Shown: positions 9,874-17,286 of the stretch, one piece after another | How the letters are laid out: the number at the start of each line of letters is the position of its first letter | Position numbering within the stretch: position 1 is the stretch's first letter | From: an uncultured Desulfomonile sp. | Lineage (GTDB): Bacteria > Desulfobacterota > Desulfomonilia > Desulfomonilales > Desulfomonilaceae | Assembly: GCA_903952205.1 (NCBI GenBank) | Contig: CAJBEZ010000034.1 | Coordinates: 1 to 39,007 of the forward strand | Length of the DNA stretch: 39,007 nucleotides | Reading direction: 5' to 3' | Translations under genes and position numbers: made by a program | Notes under the pieces: generated by a model | Told to the model about the DNA's origin: nothing | Database searches by the model: none | What the model saw: only the letters and a program-made list of their open reading frames with translations

Positions 9874-10446
9874 GTGGATCTTTCTGAATAGACCCGGAAA
9901 CGACGCAAGCTATTTCACGTTGTTAAGGGTTAACCAACTGGTATCAAGGCTTAATTTGGTCTTGTTCCTGATCCTTATACAAAAGAAGTAAAGAAAAAAA
10001 AGACATATCAACGCATATGTAAAACCAACCAATCCTCGATTTTAGACTATTCAATCTACTCCTCTCCATAAATCTAGAAAAGAATGCTATCCAACGTGCA
10101 TTTTATCGAAAGACATCTGAAACGTTTTATGGAGAGTGTTGACGCTCTAAATCGTAATAGCTCGCAGGGCCTTCGACTCAGAACGAAACGGGCTTTTGCA
10201 AATATCTAAAGCAGTTCATGTATCTTTTTCACACTGTTTTGACTTTCTACGCATCGTGAGTTTTTTTGCCAATAGGCCAACTCTCCAACCGATTAATATA
10301 CACATAAGGATGATTACTAGAGACACTACAATTGTCATTGTCATTCTCCTCTATCTCGTTCCAAAATCACAGGCAAGTCATTACAAAGACGCTGTCATGG
10401 TCTAGTAATTGATTAGACTAACCTTTCGCCTTTGCCGACGTAGATA
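9874..10446. other. Intergenic region, no gene seen
   Basis: These 570 bp separate a rightward operon from a leftward gene. No supported reading frame, tRNA arm or strong terminator is visible. The only structures are a weak bulged palindrome around GTTAAGGGTTAAC near 9925 and AT-rich runs. Confidence 0.5.
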
Positions 10447-10938
10447 TTATGGCTTTATGTAGGCAAATCCCTTTTGTTGTAAGTTTACTATTTCCAGAAT
10501 TCCTGCAGGAACAATTTCGTAAACATCAATCAAATCTTCTTTTCTGATTTGATGGGCGGTCAAAGCGTTGTTGCACATCTTGAAATGAACTCCTGATGTA
10601 TGAAGTTCTTCGATTGTTTTGGCATGGTCAGACACTCGGCCCTTTGTTAAGAGGTTAACTGCTTTGCCATTTGCGACAACGCTGATTTCGCATTGTTGAG
10701 GCGGAATTTCTTTGAAAAGATTCTTTATATTGGTCAGGGCCAGAATTAATCTTTCTTCTTGGTCTAAATCAAGATGAAATACGGCTTTAAGTGATATCTT
10801 CATCGCATCATCTCCAGATTGTTTTGATTTTGCTAGCGTTGATTCAAAACCTTCTGCACAGTATCCGATAACTGGACAGACAGTCATCACCATTGCCAAC
10901 AAAAGGCCAGAAGATGTTAACACAAACAGTTTTTTCAT
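10447..10938 (-). CDS. Secreted DsrE/DsrF-like protein
   Basis: A 163-residue protein with a classical Sec signal peptide (MKKLF followed by a hydrophobic stretch to about residue 28), so it is predicted to be periplasmic. The mature part has the DsrE-like fold signature: a hydrophobic strand with VVANGKAVNLLTKG (about 87-100), the segment GVHFKMCNNAL with a single cysteine (about C120), and the typical ending VYEIVPAGILEIVNLQQKGFAYIKP. Cytoplasmic DsrE relatives handle protein-bound sulfur; the role of exported single-domain versions is not established, though they are frequent in sulfur-metabolising proteobacteria. AGGAG lies nine bases before the ATG. No partner dsr genes are nearby. Confidence 0.8.
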   Translation of the reverse strand: MKKLFVLTSSGLLLAMVMTVCPVIGYCAEGFESTLAKSKQSGDDAMKISLKAVFHLDLDQEERLILALTNIKNLFKEIPPQQCEISVVANGKAVNLLTKGRVSDHAKTIEELHTSGVHFKMCNNALTAHQIRKEDLIDVYEIVPAGILEIVNLQQKGFAYIKP

Positions 10939-11282
10939 TGAAATATACTCCTAATTTCCAACATACCTGACTCAAAAAAAAGCGGGGATCTTGGCAGTAT
11001 TATTGGTCGAGAAAAGTTGGACAGCGGCATAAGTGTATGAGCTGTTATAATTGATCAGAGGAAAGGGAGAGCTCAATTGTTCAATCCAATGAACCAGAGC
11101 TAGGAATCGTCAAAATTCAACGGTCATGAGACCAACTATTTTGGACTGTGAATTTATGATCTTGACGCTTTTGCGAAAATTTAGGCGGGTAAAAAGTTTT
11201 GAGGTTTTCCAAAAAACCGGATCTAAACCGGGTCGCAGTTCAGAAAATAAAATCACTGAAAATCGTAACCCACTGACATCTT
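10939..11282. other. Intergenic region, no gene seen
   Basis: About 340 bp between the dsrE-like gene start and the tRNA-Glu fragment. It should contain the promoter of the dsrE-like gene, but no clear -35/-10 pair stands out. Confidence 0.4.
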
Positions 11283-11346
11283 TGGCAGTCCCAACCGGTT
11301 TCGAACCGGTGTCTCCGCCGTGAGAGGGCGGTGTCCTGTTGCCAGG
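11283..11346 (-). pseudogene. 3' fragment of tRNA-Glu(CUC), possible old attachment site
   Basis: Reading the minus strand, the sequence contains a perfect anticodon arm (CCGCC-CTCTCAC-GGCGG, 11331-11315; anticodon CUC, glutamate). It also has a perfect T arm (ACCGG-TTCGAAA-CCGGT, 11310-11294), the 3' acceptor strand TGGGACT, discriminator G and encoded CCA ending at 11283. The 5' acceptor strand that should pair with TGGGACT is absent, and homology fades in the D arm near 11346. A clean break with an intact 3' part is what integrases leave when they use a tRNA 3' end. It sits beside hicAB and a decayed integrase, in keeping with the end of an old island. Confidence 0.65.
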
Positions 11347-11396
11347 AGGGTGCGGGCGGCGTGATATGGACTTAATGGCAAAAACCATGGCTCATT

Positions 11397-11618
11397 TCAT
11401 CCGGAAACCTGATATATGAGTGGCCGATACCTTGGCTCAGGAATAGATGCGCCGCGAGCGCCGGCAGCTTCCAGCCATATTTTTTTGGCGAGTTCCACTT
11501 CTGCAAGCGCTTCTTCTGGGGTATCACCAAAAGCTGAACATGAATCCAGATCCGGTATATCTGCGATGTATCCGCCATCTTCTTCACTATAAAAGATATT
11601 GATATGGTAATCTCTCAT
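11397..11618 (-). CDS. hicB: HicB-family antitoxin
   Basis: A 73-residue protein with the partial RNase-H fold of HicB: the start YHINIFYSEEDGGYIADIPDLDSCSAFGDTPEEALAEVE is the family hallmark (Y-A-x-(C/I)P-x-L). A separate C-terminal DNA-binding domain (RHH or HTH) is lacking, as in the shortest HicB forms. It should bind and neutralise the neighbouring HicA mRNA interferase. The ATG overlaps the hicA stop (ATGA), with GGAG upstream, so the antitoxin is translated from the toxin message. The toxin-first order is the usual one for hicAB. Confidence 0.85.
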   Translation of the reverse strand: MRDYHINIFYSEEDGGYIADIPDLDSCSAFGDTPEEALAEVELAKKIWLEAAGARGASIPEPRYRPLIYQVSG

Positions 11619-11872
11619 TCTTCGGGCTCCATCTTGATATTATAGCGTTCCACCAATCGCAGGAACTGCCTTGCCTGGTAAGGTTTGACCTCTCCTTTGA
11701 CATTCTGGATATTTACCAATTCACTGATCTGGGCGTGGCCGTAAATATTGTGACTTCCTCTGGTTCGAAGGAGCTTGAAACCAAAACTTTCCATGAGATT
11801 TATAAAATCCGAAAATGATATATTATTAAGGTTGCCTTGAGTAAGCAATCTCAGGAATTTTCTGCGGTTCAT
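11615..11872 (-). CDS. hicA: HicA-family mRNA interferase toxin
   Basis: An 85-residue HicA homologue with a double-stranded-RNA-binding-like fold. The catalytic histidine is in LRTRGSHNIY (H41), followed by the strand with INVQ-like residues (LVNIQNVKGEVKPYQARQFLRLVE). HicA toxins cleave mRNA independently of ribosomes. It is the promoter-proximal gene of the hicAB pair and is somewhat longer at its N-terminus than the minimal 60-residue forms. The ribosome-binding site is weak (GGA), which is common for toxins. Its position between a tRNA fragment and integrase remnants suggests arrival with an island that it may help stabilise. Confidence 0.85.
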   Translation of the reverse strand: MNRRKFLRLLTQGNLNNISFSDFINLMESFGFKLLRTRGSHNIYGHAQISELVNIQNVKGEVKPYQARQFLRLVERYNIKMEPEE

Positions 11873-12677
11873 CGTTCATTCCAGGTTGGCCAATTATATC
11901 TGTTGGACAAAGCCCGTCCGCAACATACGGTTCCGACGCATAGATTCAGTGGTGTATAGCAGTTGTTGTGGCATAAGGTGCCTGTCAAGCTTGCTGTGCA
12001 TTTCTATTATAACACGTATGAGTTCAATTTCTTCGTGTCAATTTCTTTTTTGTTCGAATAAGGCGTGTGTGATTGTCTGATGGCAACACCATACGAACAT
12101 GACATAATGATTGCAATGAGTAGGCTGCCTGGCCAGACCGGGGCCCCCTATCCCACTAAGCCCTCCCACGTATATGCCGCCAGGCCCAGAGATTTAGATG
12201 ACCATCCAACACGCGGGGCCGACCTGAAAAGGGCGCAAATACTGTTTTGCAGCTTGAAACAGGAGGGGAAACAAGCGCAGTCTAAAGGGACAGAGAAAGT
12301 AAGGACACGCCCCGGCGTCAGCGAAGAGGGAACGCTGTTTCTTGGAATCGAAACAAACCATACCTGTAAACCGTTTTGAGCCATGTTTGCATTGAAACAA
12401 ACTAGTTCCACCGCAGTGTTATTAGCAGGGAGAATGGCTCTCGGGAGGCTTTAGATGTGCGTGAATGTGGAGCCCCTGTCGTTTTGGCATGGGCAATTTA
12501 GCTCAATGCCACTGGAGAAGTAGAGCGCCGGGCGTCGTGAAATATCGACAGATTTTAGTAACCCTGAGACAGCGCTTCAGATTGGTAAGATTAAGTCGTC
12601 ATTCATGTTTTTATGATTTGAACTTCAAAAAACAGCTTGATATTGTAGCATGTTTAGTCTAAATTAAGTTTTACACT
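11873..12677. other. Intergenic region with no supported gene
   Basis: About 800 bp with a GC-richer block at roughly 12120-12330 flanked by AT-rich sequence. Overlapping open frames on both strands of the GC-rich block have no recognisable family, no good ribosome-binding site and mirror each other, so I do not call them. The composition change suggests a patch of separate origin. Confidence 0.4.
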
Positions 12678-13253
12678 ATGAACACAAACGAAATAAAAAT
12701 ATCAGTTAGAGACGCCCAAAAGAATGTTTTCCCGTTCATCAACTATGGAACCATACTCTTATGGATCAAGAAGGGGATCTTAATCCCAAACACACGGCAT
12801 AAGACACATCAAGGGCCTGACCCAATAATCCTGCTCGATAAGGCGGATCTCGTTACAATTGCAATATTACATGGCCTTTTGAGGTTTGGGGTTGGTTATA
12901 AAGATATTGGCGGAGCGCCGAACCCCAACAGGTTGATCTACAAATCTGTTGTCATGGAACTTGACGCTTCTGCGCTGATGCGGGGACCCATGGTAATCCC
13001 GCCGACGATTACCCTTGAATCTGGCCGACAAATTCAAGAGTTCCTACTGAACAATGACTATGACGTCATAGTGTGTTGGGCCCCTGAAGTTGAGGTCCAA
13101 GAATCCGCAATATACGTCTACCCTACATCTTTTAAAATTGAGCATGAACTCAAAACAAAAAGCATTACGGACATTACGCATTGCCCGTTTGGGACAATAT
13201 TTATTTATGCGAAGCAATGGGAGTGTTATGTGGAAAAAAAATTGAAGGCCTGA
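12678..13253 (+). CDS. MerR-like helix-turn-helix protein, hypothetical
   Basis: A 191-residue protein. The N-terminal 75 residues look like a MerR-type winged helix: ISVRDAQKNVFPFINYGTILLWIKKGILIP is followed by a wing-like segment and a helix. The C-terminal 110 residues are an alpha/beta region (MVIPPTITLESGRQIQEFL..., VIVCWAPEVEVQESAIYVYPT) that I do not recognise. It is probably a transcriptional regulator of the degraded island. No strong Shine-Dalgarno precedes the ATG and the upstream DNA is AT-rich. Confidence 0.55.
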   Translation: MNTNEIKISVRDAQKNVFPFINYGTILLWIKKGILIPNTRHKTHQGPDPIILLDKADLVTIAILHGLLRFGVGYKDIGGAPNPNRLIYKSVVMELDASALMRGPMVIPPTITLESGRQIQEFLLNNDYDVIVCWAPEVEVQESAIYVYPTSFKIEHELKTKSITDITHCPFGTIFIYAKQWECYVEKKLKA

Positions 13254-13317
13254 AATTAAGGAAGTAATTTTTTTGCCATCTAGTATGAAAGCGGTTGTAC
13301 ACTATAAGGAGGTATGA

Positions 13318-13515
13318 GTGGAGAGATTATTGAAGATTTCAGAGGTATCGCGAATCCTGGGTTGCCATAGGGTCACCCTTAAACGGTGGATTCGTGGCGG
13401 CAAAGGACCGAAGGCGACTATGAGCCCTGGGGGCAGATACATGTTCAGGGAAGCCGACATCATTGATTGGCAGGGGAGCCTGCGGTCAATCCGGCCATTG
13501 AACCCTAATGGGTGA
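13318..13515 (+). CDS. Excisionase-family small DNA-binding protein
   Basis: A 65-residue protein made of one MerR/excisionase-type winged helix: KISEVSRILGCHRVTLKRWIRGGKGPKA, then GGRYMFREADIIDW, the classic HTH_17 pattern in which the second part sets the wing and helix. GTG at 13318 is chosen as start because AAGGAGG ends five bases upstream. Such proteins act as excisionases or repressors next to integrases. Here a broken excisionase and integrase follow immediately, so this is probably what remains of an older element's integration module. Confidence 0.7.
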   Translation: MERLLKISEVSRILGCHRVTLKRWIRGGKGPKATMSPGGRYMFREADIIDWQGSLRSIRPLNPNG

Positions 13516-13592
13516 CGGCTTTAGCCTTTAAAGACTAAATGAAGATTGTCCGGGACAAAATGTTGTTAGTTGCAATTTGGGAGGGTTGGGTT

Positions 13593-13709
13593 TTGCAGGA
13601 TTATTTCACGATGTCGCAGGTGGCTGAAAGACTACACAAATCAGAGCAATCGGTTGTTCGATGGATCAGAGAAACGCCTATATCTCCTTTGACGATGTTC
13701 AACGTATAA
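13593..13709 (+). pseudogene. Truncated second excisionase-like fragment
   Basis: A 38-codon frame starting with TTG (GGAGG about eight bases upstream) encodes YFTMSQVAERLHKSEQSVVRWIRE, the recognition half of an excisionase-type helix-turn-helix. It then loses the expected wing and stops in unrelated codons. The downstream part overlaps, in another frame, the start of integrase homology at 13661. The simplest reading is a deletion that fused the start of an excisionase gene to the middle of an integrase gene. Confidence 0.5.
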
Positions 13710-14020
13710 GCGCCGAATGTCGTAGCTGGTTTCGGGACATGATTCAGATGGGGTATCTGACAGGCATGAGAAAGGGTGAGATTCACAGAATAAGATGGTC
13801 ACACATCAATCTTGCAAAAAGGATTATAACTTTTCATTCAAGCGAGACAAAAGAGGGCAAATCAAAGCGTGTTCCCATTCATGGGGACATAGTTCAAGTT
13901 TTTGAGCGAATTGGAAAAGTCAGGTCTTTGGGTAATGACGTCTTGTTTCAGATTAACGGAAACCCCATTAAATACGATTCGCTCCAGCATCCATGGACTA
14001 GAGCCTTAGCACTTAACTAA
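13661..14020 (+). pseudogene. Tyrosine recombinase remnant, truncated at both ends
   Basis: The 119 residues correspond to the first half of a phage-type integrase catalytic domain: YISFDDVQRISAECRSWF, then MGYLTGMRKGEIHRIRWSHI with the first catalytic Arg in TGMRKGE, then the beta-hairpin with its Lys around TKEGKSKRVPIH. The core-binding domain and the C-terminal H-x-x-R, H and Tyr boxes are missing. The frame ends at 14020, ten bases before the tRNA-Arg-derived attachment sequence, as though the rest was removed when the neighbouring element arrived or by a deletion at the att site. It cannot be a functional recombinase. Confidence 0.75.
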
Positions 14021-14030
14021 TTGATTTTAT

Positions 14031-14077
14031 TGGCACGCCCGACAGGGCTCGAACCTGTGACCTACGGATTAGAAGTC
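14031..14077 (-). other. Attachment site: 3' part of tRNA-Arg(UCU)
   Basis: On the minus strand the 47 bases from 14077 to 14031 read as the last two-thirds of a tRNA-Arg. They contain the anticodon loop CTTCTAA (anticodon UCU), the 3' anticodon strand TCCGT, variable loop AGGTC, T arm ACAGG-TTCGAGC-CCTGT, acceptor strand CGGGCGT, G and CCA. Nothing tRNA-like continues beyond 14077. Such a fragment next to a tyrosine integrase is the usual distal attachment core. The orientation predicts that the element lies at higher coordinates and that the intact tRNA-Arg, on the minus strand, closes its other end; no second copy is in the window. Confidence 0.75.
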
Positions 14078-14091
14078 ATGTGAGGTAGTTG

Positions 14092-14107
14092 AAATACCAT
14101 GGTATTT
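14092..14107. repeat. 16-bp perfect palindrome beside the attachment site
   Basis: AAATACCATGGTATTT is a perfect palindrome lying 15 bp inside the att core, between it and the integrase stop. Just after it, GTGGGC occurs twice (about 14116-14135), followed by a bulged hairpin ending in AAAAAAAGCC. Such sites next to att cores can bind integrase or excisionase, or end integrase transcription; function here is inferred from position. Confidence 0.5.
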
Positions 14108-14148
14108 TGAAGCTAGTGGGCTTTTAGTGGGCAAACTAAAAAAAGCCA

Positions 14149-15249
14149 TTATTCCAATACCTTGCGAAGCGGGTCCATTCTGTCAGCTATTGATCTAAAG
14201 TGTTCAGTTAAAACATGCGTGTATCTATTTGAAGTATTAAAGTTTGTGTGCCCCAAAATATCTTTTACAGCCTTCAGATCCCCTGTTATCTGGTATATTG
14301 TAGCGGCGGCGGTGTGTCTTAAACCATGAAACTGAAAAGAATCGTCGATTCCGGAAAGGCGCTTGATTTTTTCCCATTTTCTTCGAGGAAAAGTATCATA
14401 AGGATTTCCTGTTTGATGATTAATCCAGAAAAACTCCGATCCATTATCCGGTATAGAATTGAGCATCTCAAGGGTTTGATCACCCACTAAGACTACATGC
14501 CTCCGTTTTCTCTTTTGAGTCACGCAAATTATCCCTGAGTTAAGATCGACCTCCTCTCTTTTAAGAAGCACAACATTCATTTTTCTCAGCCCTGTCGCCA
14601 AGGCTACGGCGAGCATTTGAAAGCAAGTTGTGTCAACCTGTCTTGCGATTGACAACAGAGTCTCGGCTTTATCAACTGTCAAAAAACCCACGTCGCCATC
14701 ATCAGGTCTAAAAAGAGGTATTCTTGAAAATGGGCAAGGTTTATCTTCAACTGTATATTTCCAACAAGCCTTGGCCGCCGAATGATATCTGTCAATTGTG
14801 TTTTTTGCTAATTTAGTTCCCCTGCGTGTCTTCTTGTTCAGTAAATAGATCCTGAATTCTTTAAAAAGTGCGGGCGTGATCTCACTCACTTTTTTATCCC
14901 TACCCCAAAAATCACCCATTTCATTCAGCAACCTGTATGAATCAACACAATACTGACGACATCTACCTTCAGCTTCAATCTTAGCGCAAAACCTTTTTAC
15001 CAGATCCTTCCAACTAAAGTCATCAACTCGGCGCTCAGTAGTAGCAAGTATCTTTAACTCGGCCTCGGCCTGCCTTGCGGTTGAGAGGGCTACACGCCCC
15101 AGTTTTCTCCGGATTTTCTTTCCAGTGTTATCTCTCACTTCAATCCAATAAATAGCGCCCTGCGGAATAAACTTTTCCCCACATGAACAAAGCGCAGCCT
15201 TTAAGCTATTTCTTCTTAGACACTTGTCACATTCAAAATAGATAGACAT
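14149..15249 (-). CDS. int: Tyrosine site-specific recombinase (integrase)
   Basis: A complete 366-residue phage-type integrase that should insert and excise the element at the adjacent tRNA-Arg sequence. The N-terminus has a small zinc-ribbon-like knuckle (C7, C10, C21, C23) followed by an arm-binding-type segment. The core-binding SAM-like domain spans about 75-170. The catalytic domain shows all active-site boxes: R222 in ATGLRKMNVVLL, the H308-x-x-R311 box in FHGLRHTAA, H334 in LGHTN and the nucleophile Y343 in NRYTHV. GGGGTC precedes the ATG. It is transcribed toward the att site, with the regulator gene upstream on the same strand, and looks functional. Confidence 0.92.
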   Translation of the reverse strand: MSIYFECDKCLRRNSLKAALCSCGEKFIPQGAIYWIEVRDNTGKKIRRKLGRVALSTARQAEAELKILATTERRVDDFSWKDLVKRFCAKIEAEGRCRQYCVDSYRLLNEMGDFWGRDKKVSEITPALFKEFRIYLLNKKTRRGTKLAKNTIDRYHSAAKACWKYTVEDKPCPFSRIPLFRPDDGDVGFLTVDKAETLLSIARQVDTTCFQMLAVALATGLRKMNVVLLKREEVDLNSGIICVTQKRKRRHVVLVGDQTLEMLNSIPDNGSEFFWINHQTGNPYDTFPRRKWEKIKRLSGIDDSFQFHGLRHTAAATIYQITGDLKAVKDILGHTNFNTSNRYTHVLTEHFRSIADRMDPLRKVLE

Positions 15250-15301
15250 ATCTGACCCCGTTGATCACATTTTAAATCTGTAATTAATCCTGGATAGCTT
15301 C

Positions 15302-15910
15302 CTAAACCGTTTTCGGGCGAGTAAGAAACAAAACACGCTCGCTGTCAGGTACTTGCAAATTGTCCATTATTGATATCAGGTAATCTATGGAAATTTTAAC
15401 ATCTCCAGGACTACACTTAATCCAGTCAAGTAGATCCTGATACAAAATTCTTGCAGATCCGGCAAAGAAGATAAACCGATCCACCGGCGTAAGATAATCA
15501 TCCCCTTTGTTTCTGAACTCCCAGAATTTTCTGACTAAATGGTCGGGACTTAACTCCTCGATTAAAGAAATTAACTGTGAAGGAAGGAAATTGGGGGACA
15601 TTCCCAGCGTTTTGATCTGGGATATATCCCTTGCCTTTGCTGCAAGATAAAAGTTGTTTTCATCAACCGTAACATCCCAAGGTAGGTTGATCACCGCCTC
15701 AATAGTGGCTCGGTCGAATCCAGTTATAGCGCAAAACTTGTCTAAGGTTGATTCTTGAGGAACAATATCACTGGCTCCCCAGTTGATGACAGTCTGACGA
15801 CTGACACCGCAAACCTCATGAATTCGTGTCATAGCGACACCATTTAACTTCTCACCTGTCTTTTCAGCAAAAAGATGCTTGGACAGAAGATAAAGATGGT
15901 TAGATGCCAT
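15302..15910 (-). CDS. Helix-turn-helix regulator, probable element repressor
   Basis: A 202-residue protein whose N-terminal 70 residues form an XRE-like DNA-binding domain: MTRIHEVCGVSRQTVINWGAS contains the recognition helix, and VPQESTLDKFCAITGFD the following helices. The C-terminal 130 residues are mostly helical and unknown to me; there is no S24/LexA-like peptidase motif, so it would not be self-cleaving. AAGGAG lies about nine bases before the ATG. It is transcribed away from the early operon across a control region with operator-like repeats, the classic place of a lysogeny repressor. That role is inferred from position and domain. Confidence 0.65.
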   Translation of the reverse strand: MASNHLYLLSKHLFAEKTGEKLNGVAMTRIHEVCGVSRQTVINWGASDIVPQESTLDKFCAITGFDRATIEAVINLPWDVTVDENNFYLAAKARDISQIKTLGMSPNFLPSQLISLIEELSPDHLVRKFWEFRNKGDDYLTPVDRFIFFAGSARILYQDLLDWIKCSPGDVKISIDYLISIMDNLQVPDSERVLFLTRPKTV

Positions 15911-15983
15911 TTTCTTGCACTCCTTTTATGCTGTTTTATTAAAGTGACTAACATGTAAGATATTGAAACCGCATATTAATTGC

Positions 15984-16012
15984 TTGACAGATGAGTCAAC
16001 CCAGATTACAAT
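15984..16012 (+). promoter_or_regulatory. Early rightward promoter with an overlapping inverted repeat
   Basis: TTGACA (15984-15989) and TACAAT (16007-16012) are separated by 17 bases, a near-consensus sigma-70 promoter pointing into the early operon. The -35 box is embedded in TTGACAGATGAGTCAA, an inverted repeat with TTGAC/GTCAA arms, so a repressor bound there would block the promoter. It lies 74 bp from the divergent repressor start. Confidence 0.65.
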
Positions 16013-16044
16013 TCACTCATACAACAAATGACAGTTTATGTCTG

Positions 16045-16080
16045 TTAAATGCAATTATCTAATATTTAAATGCAATTGTC
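16045..16080 (+). promoter_or_regulatory. Operator-like direct repeats
   Basis: TTAAATGCAATTATC (16045) and TTAAATGCAATTGTC (16066) are identical at 14 of 15 positions and exactly 21 bp apart, that is two helical turns, so bound proteins would sit on the same face. They lie just downstream of the early promoter. Binding by the adjacent repressor is an inference. Confidence 0.5.
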
Positions 16081-16143
16081 AATAACTTTATAGTTTTGCA
16101 AACAAATAACAGAGATTGCGGTTTATGGGGAAAGGGAGACAGT

Positions 16144-16278
16144 ATGTTGTTATATCAATCAAAGCCACTCAGGCTAATTACTCAAAATAACGAACAATAT
16201 CAGCAATTATTATCAGCTTACATCCTATTGTCGATCACTAATGACAATAAGTTGTTGCCTATATCCAATTTAATATAG
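16144..16278 (+). CDS. Small hypothetical protein, first gene of the early operon
   Basis: A 44-codon frame with GGGAG five bases before the ATG encodes MLLYQSKPLRLITQNNEQYQ and continues to ...LLPISNLI. No family is recognised. Its location between the early promoter and the excisionase-like gene is where phages often keep small antirepressor or Cro-like products, but no helix-turn-helix is apparent. A longer frame from 16096 has no ribosome-binding site. Confidence 0.4.
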   Translation: MLLYQSKPLRLITQNNEQYQQLLSAYILLSITNDNKLLPISNLI

Positions 16279-16498
16279 TTGGAGATAGATTGAGGGGGTC
16301 GCCTTTTATGGGGGGCGGCAGACGTTTTTTAAAAAACAATAAAATCTTGTCACGGGGAACGACACGTTAATATAGGGATTTCGTTATCTTAATAAGATTG
16401 TTTTGTCTTTAGAAGGCATACCCTCGCGAAACCTTTTATAGAACTTCTCGCGTCTTCAGACAAATACGCAAAATAAAACACAGAGGAGGTTAATTAAT
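16279..16498. promoter_or_regulatory. Leader region with palindromes upstream of the excisionase-like gene
   Basis: This 220-bp gap holds a perfect palindrome GTTTTTTAAAAAAC (16324-16337), an imperfect one (ATCTTAATAAGAT, near 16388), and a weak promoter candidate: TTGTCA at 16347 with TATAGG 18 bases on. It ends in a strong GAGGAGGT ribosome-binding site. It probably contains a second control point of the operon. Confidence 0.35.
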
Positions 16499-16765
16499 GT
16501 GAGTTACGGAATAGATGAAAACTATCTCTATTCAGTAAAGGAAGCGGCAAAAGCCTTGCATATTTGCAAAGCGACTTTAGAGCGAGCAATCAAGGAAGCG
16601 CCAATACCGTTCATCGACTTAAATATGGGGATACAAAGATTCCCTCTAATTAAAATTGAGGGCTCGGCCCTGATCGAATTCGTCTCTAATAGAAGAATTG
16701 CAACAGAAAGGAAAGAATTGCATGAAGTCAAAAATCGAAAAGTTGCTCTTTTCCGAGGTCTGTAA
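16499..16765 (+). CDS. Excisionase-like helix-turn-helix protein
   Basis: An 88-residue protein starting with GTG, preceded by GAGGAGGT with eight bases spacing; the overlapping ATG at 16497 is followed at once by a stop and cannot be used. LYSVKEAAKALHICKATLERAIKEAPIPFIDLNMGIQRFPLIKIEGSALIEFV fits the HTH_17/excisionase layout of helix-turn-helix, wing and C-terminal helix. It may act as directionality factor for the integrase or as an early regulator. Its last 44 bases overlap the next gene in another frame. Confidence 0.6.
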   Translation: MSYGIDENYLYSVKEAAKALHICKATLERAIKEAPIPFIDLNMGIQRFPLIKIEGSALIEFVSNRRIATERKELHEVKNRKVALFRGL

Positions 16766-17027
16766 ACTGGCCGCCAAAAGAGGGCAATTGCCTGGTTTAA
16801 CCGTGCGCAAAGCGGCTACAGCTATTTTTGAGGAAATTGTCGAACAGTTAAAAGCCAACAAAAGTGTTTCGATGAAAGAATTTGGAACGTTCTTCACACG
16901 ATTTGTTCCGGCCAGAAAAGTGCCATGTAGGCCAGGGTCTTCGGATCTAAAAATTCTTCCTGCGCATCTAAAGCCCAAAATAAAATTCAGCAATATAGTC
17001 ACAAGGCGGATTAATGAATCATTCTAG
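16722..17027 (+). CDS. HU/IHF-family DNA-bending protein
   Basis: A 101-residue HU/IHF homologue. The N-terminal helices include LTVRKAATAIFEEIVEQLKANKSVSMKEFGTFF, matching the helix-turn-strand of HU. The beta-arm region FTRFVPARKVPCRPGSSDLKILPAHLKPKIKFS aligns with the HU arm that ends in IPA...P.F, although the usual GRNP tip reads CRPG. The start MKSKIEK is preferred over a more upstream ATG because AGGAAAG precedes it. Phage-borne HU/IHF proteins assist integrase, replication origins or packaging; here it follows the excisionase-like gene, so a recombination role is plausible. Confidence 0.8.
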   Translation: MKSKIEKLLFSEVCKLAAKRGQLPGLTVRKAATAIFEEIVEQLKANKSVSMKEFGTFFTRFVPARKVPCRPGSSDLKILPAHLKPKIKFSNIVTRRINESF

Positions 17028-17286
17028 CATACAGCCGAAAGATATCAACTGTCTGTTGAATTGCAGGATGAGTCTTGAATCGTGCGAAAAAAGGCAACTT
17101 AGCTATTGGAGATACACGAATCCAGGACAAAAGGATTTGATCAATGACATGTTTGCTACTTGTAAAAACTGCCAGAACTGGATCCCGGATGAAAAATACG
17201 AAGGAGAGGCCCCAAAGGAAATTCAGGGTCATTTTAGGAGGTCAAACTATGCCAAGAAAAACCGGAAAAATAATACAAATCAATAG
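17014..17286 (+). CDS. Cys-rich small hypothetical protein
   Basis: A 90-residue protein with five cysteines (C13, C17, C24, C50, C53), including CKNC, suggesting a metal-binding knuckle, and a very basic C-terminus. AAGGCGG lies a few bases before the ATG, which overlaps the end of the HU gene by 14 bases. No family is recognised. The tail overlaps the next gene by 38 bases, in keeping with compact phage packing. Confidence 0.5.
   Translation: MNHSSIQPKDINCLLNCRMSLESCEKRQLSYWRYTNPGQKDLINDMFATCKNCQNWIPDEKYEGEAPKEIQGHFRRSNYAKKNRKNNTNQ

Noticed and set aside
12065-12411. Overlapping open frames on both strands of a GC-rich block (104, 87 and 68 codons)
   Set aside because: There is no ribosome-binding site, no recognisable domain, and frames mirror each other as expected from GC-rich sequence.
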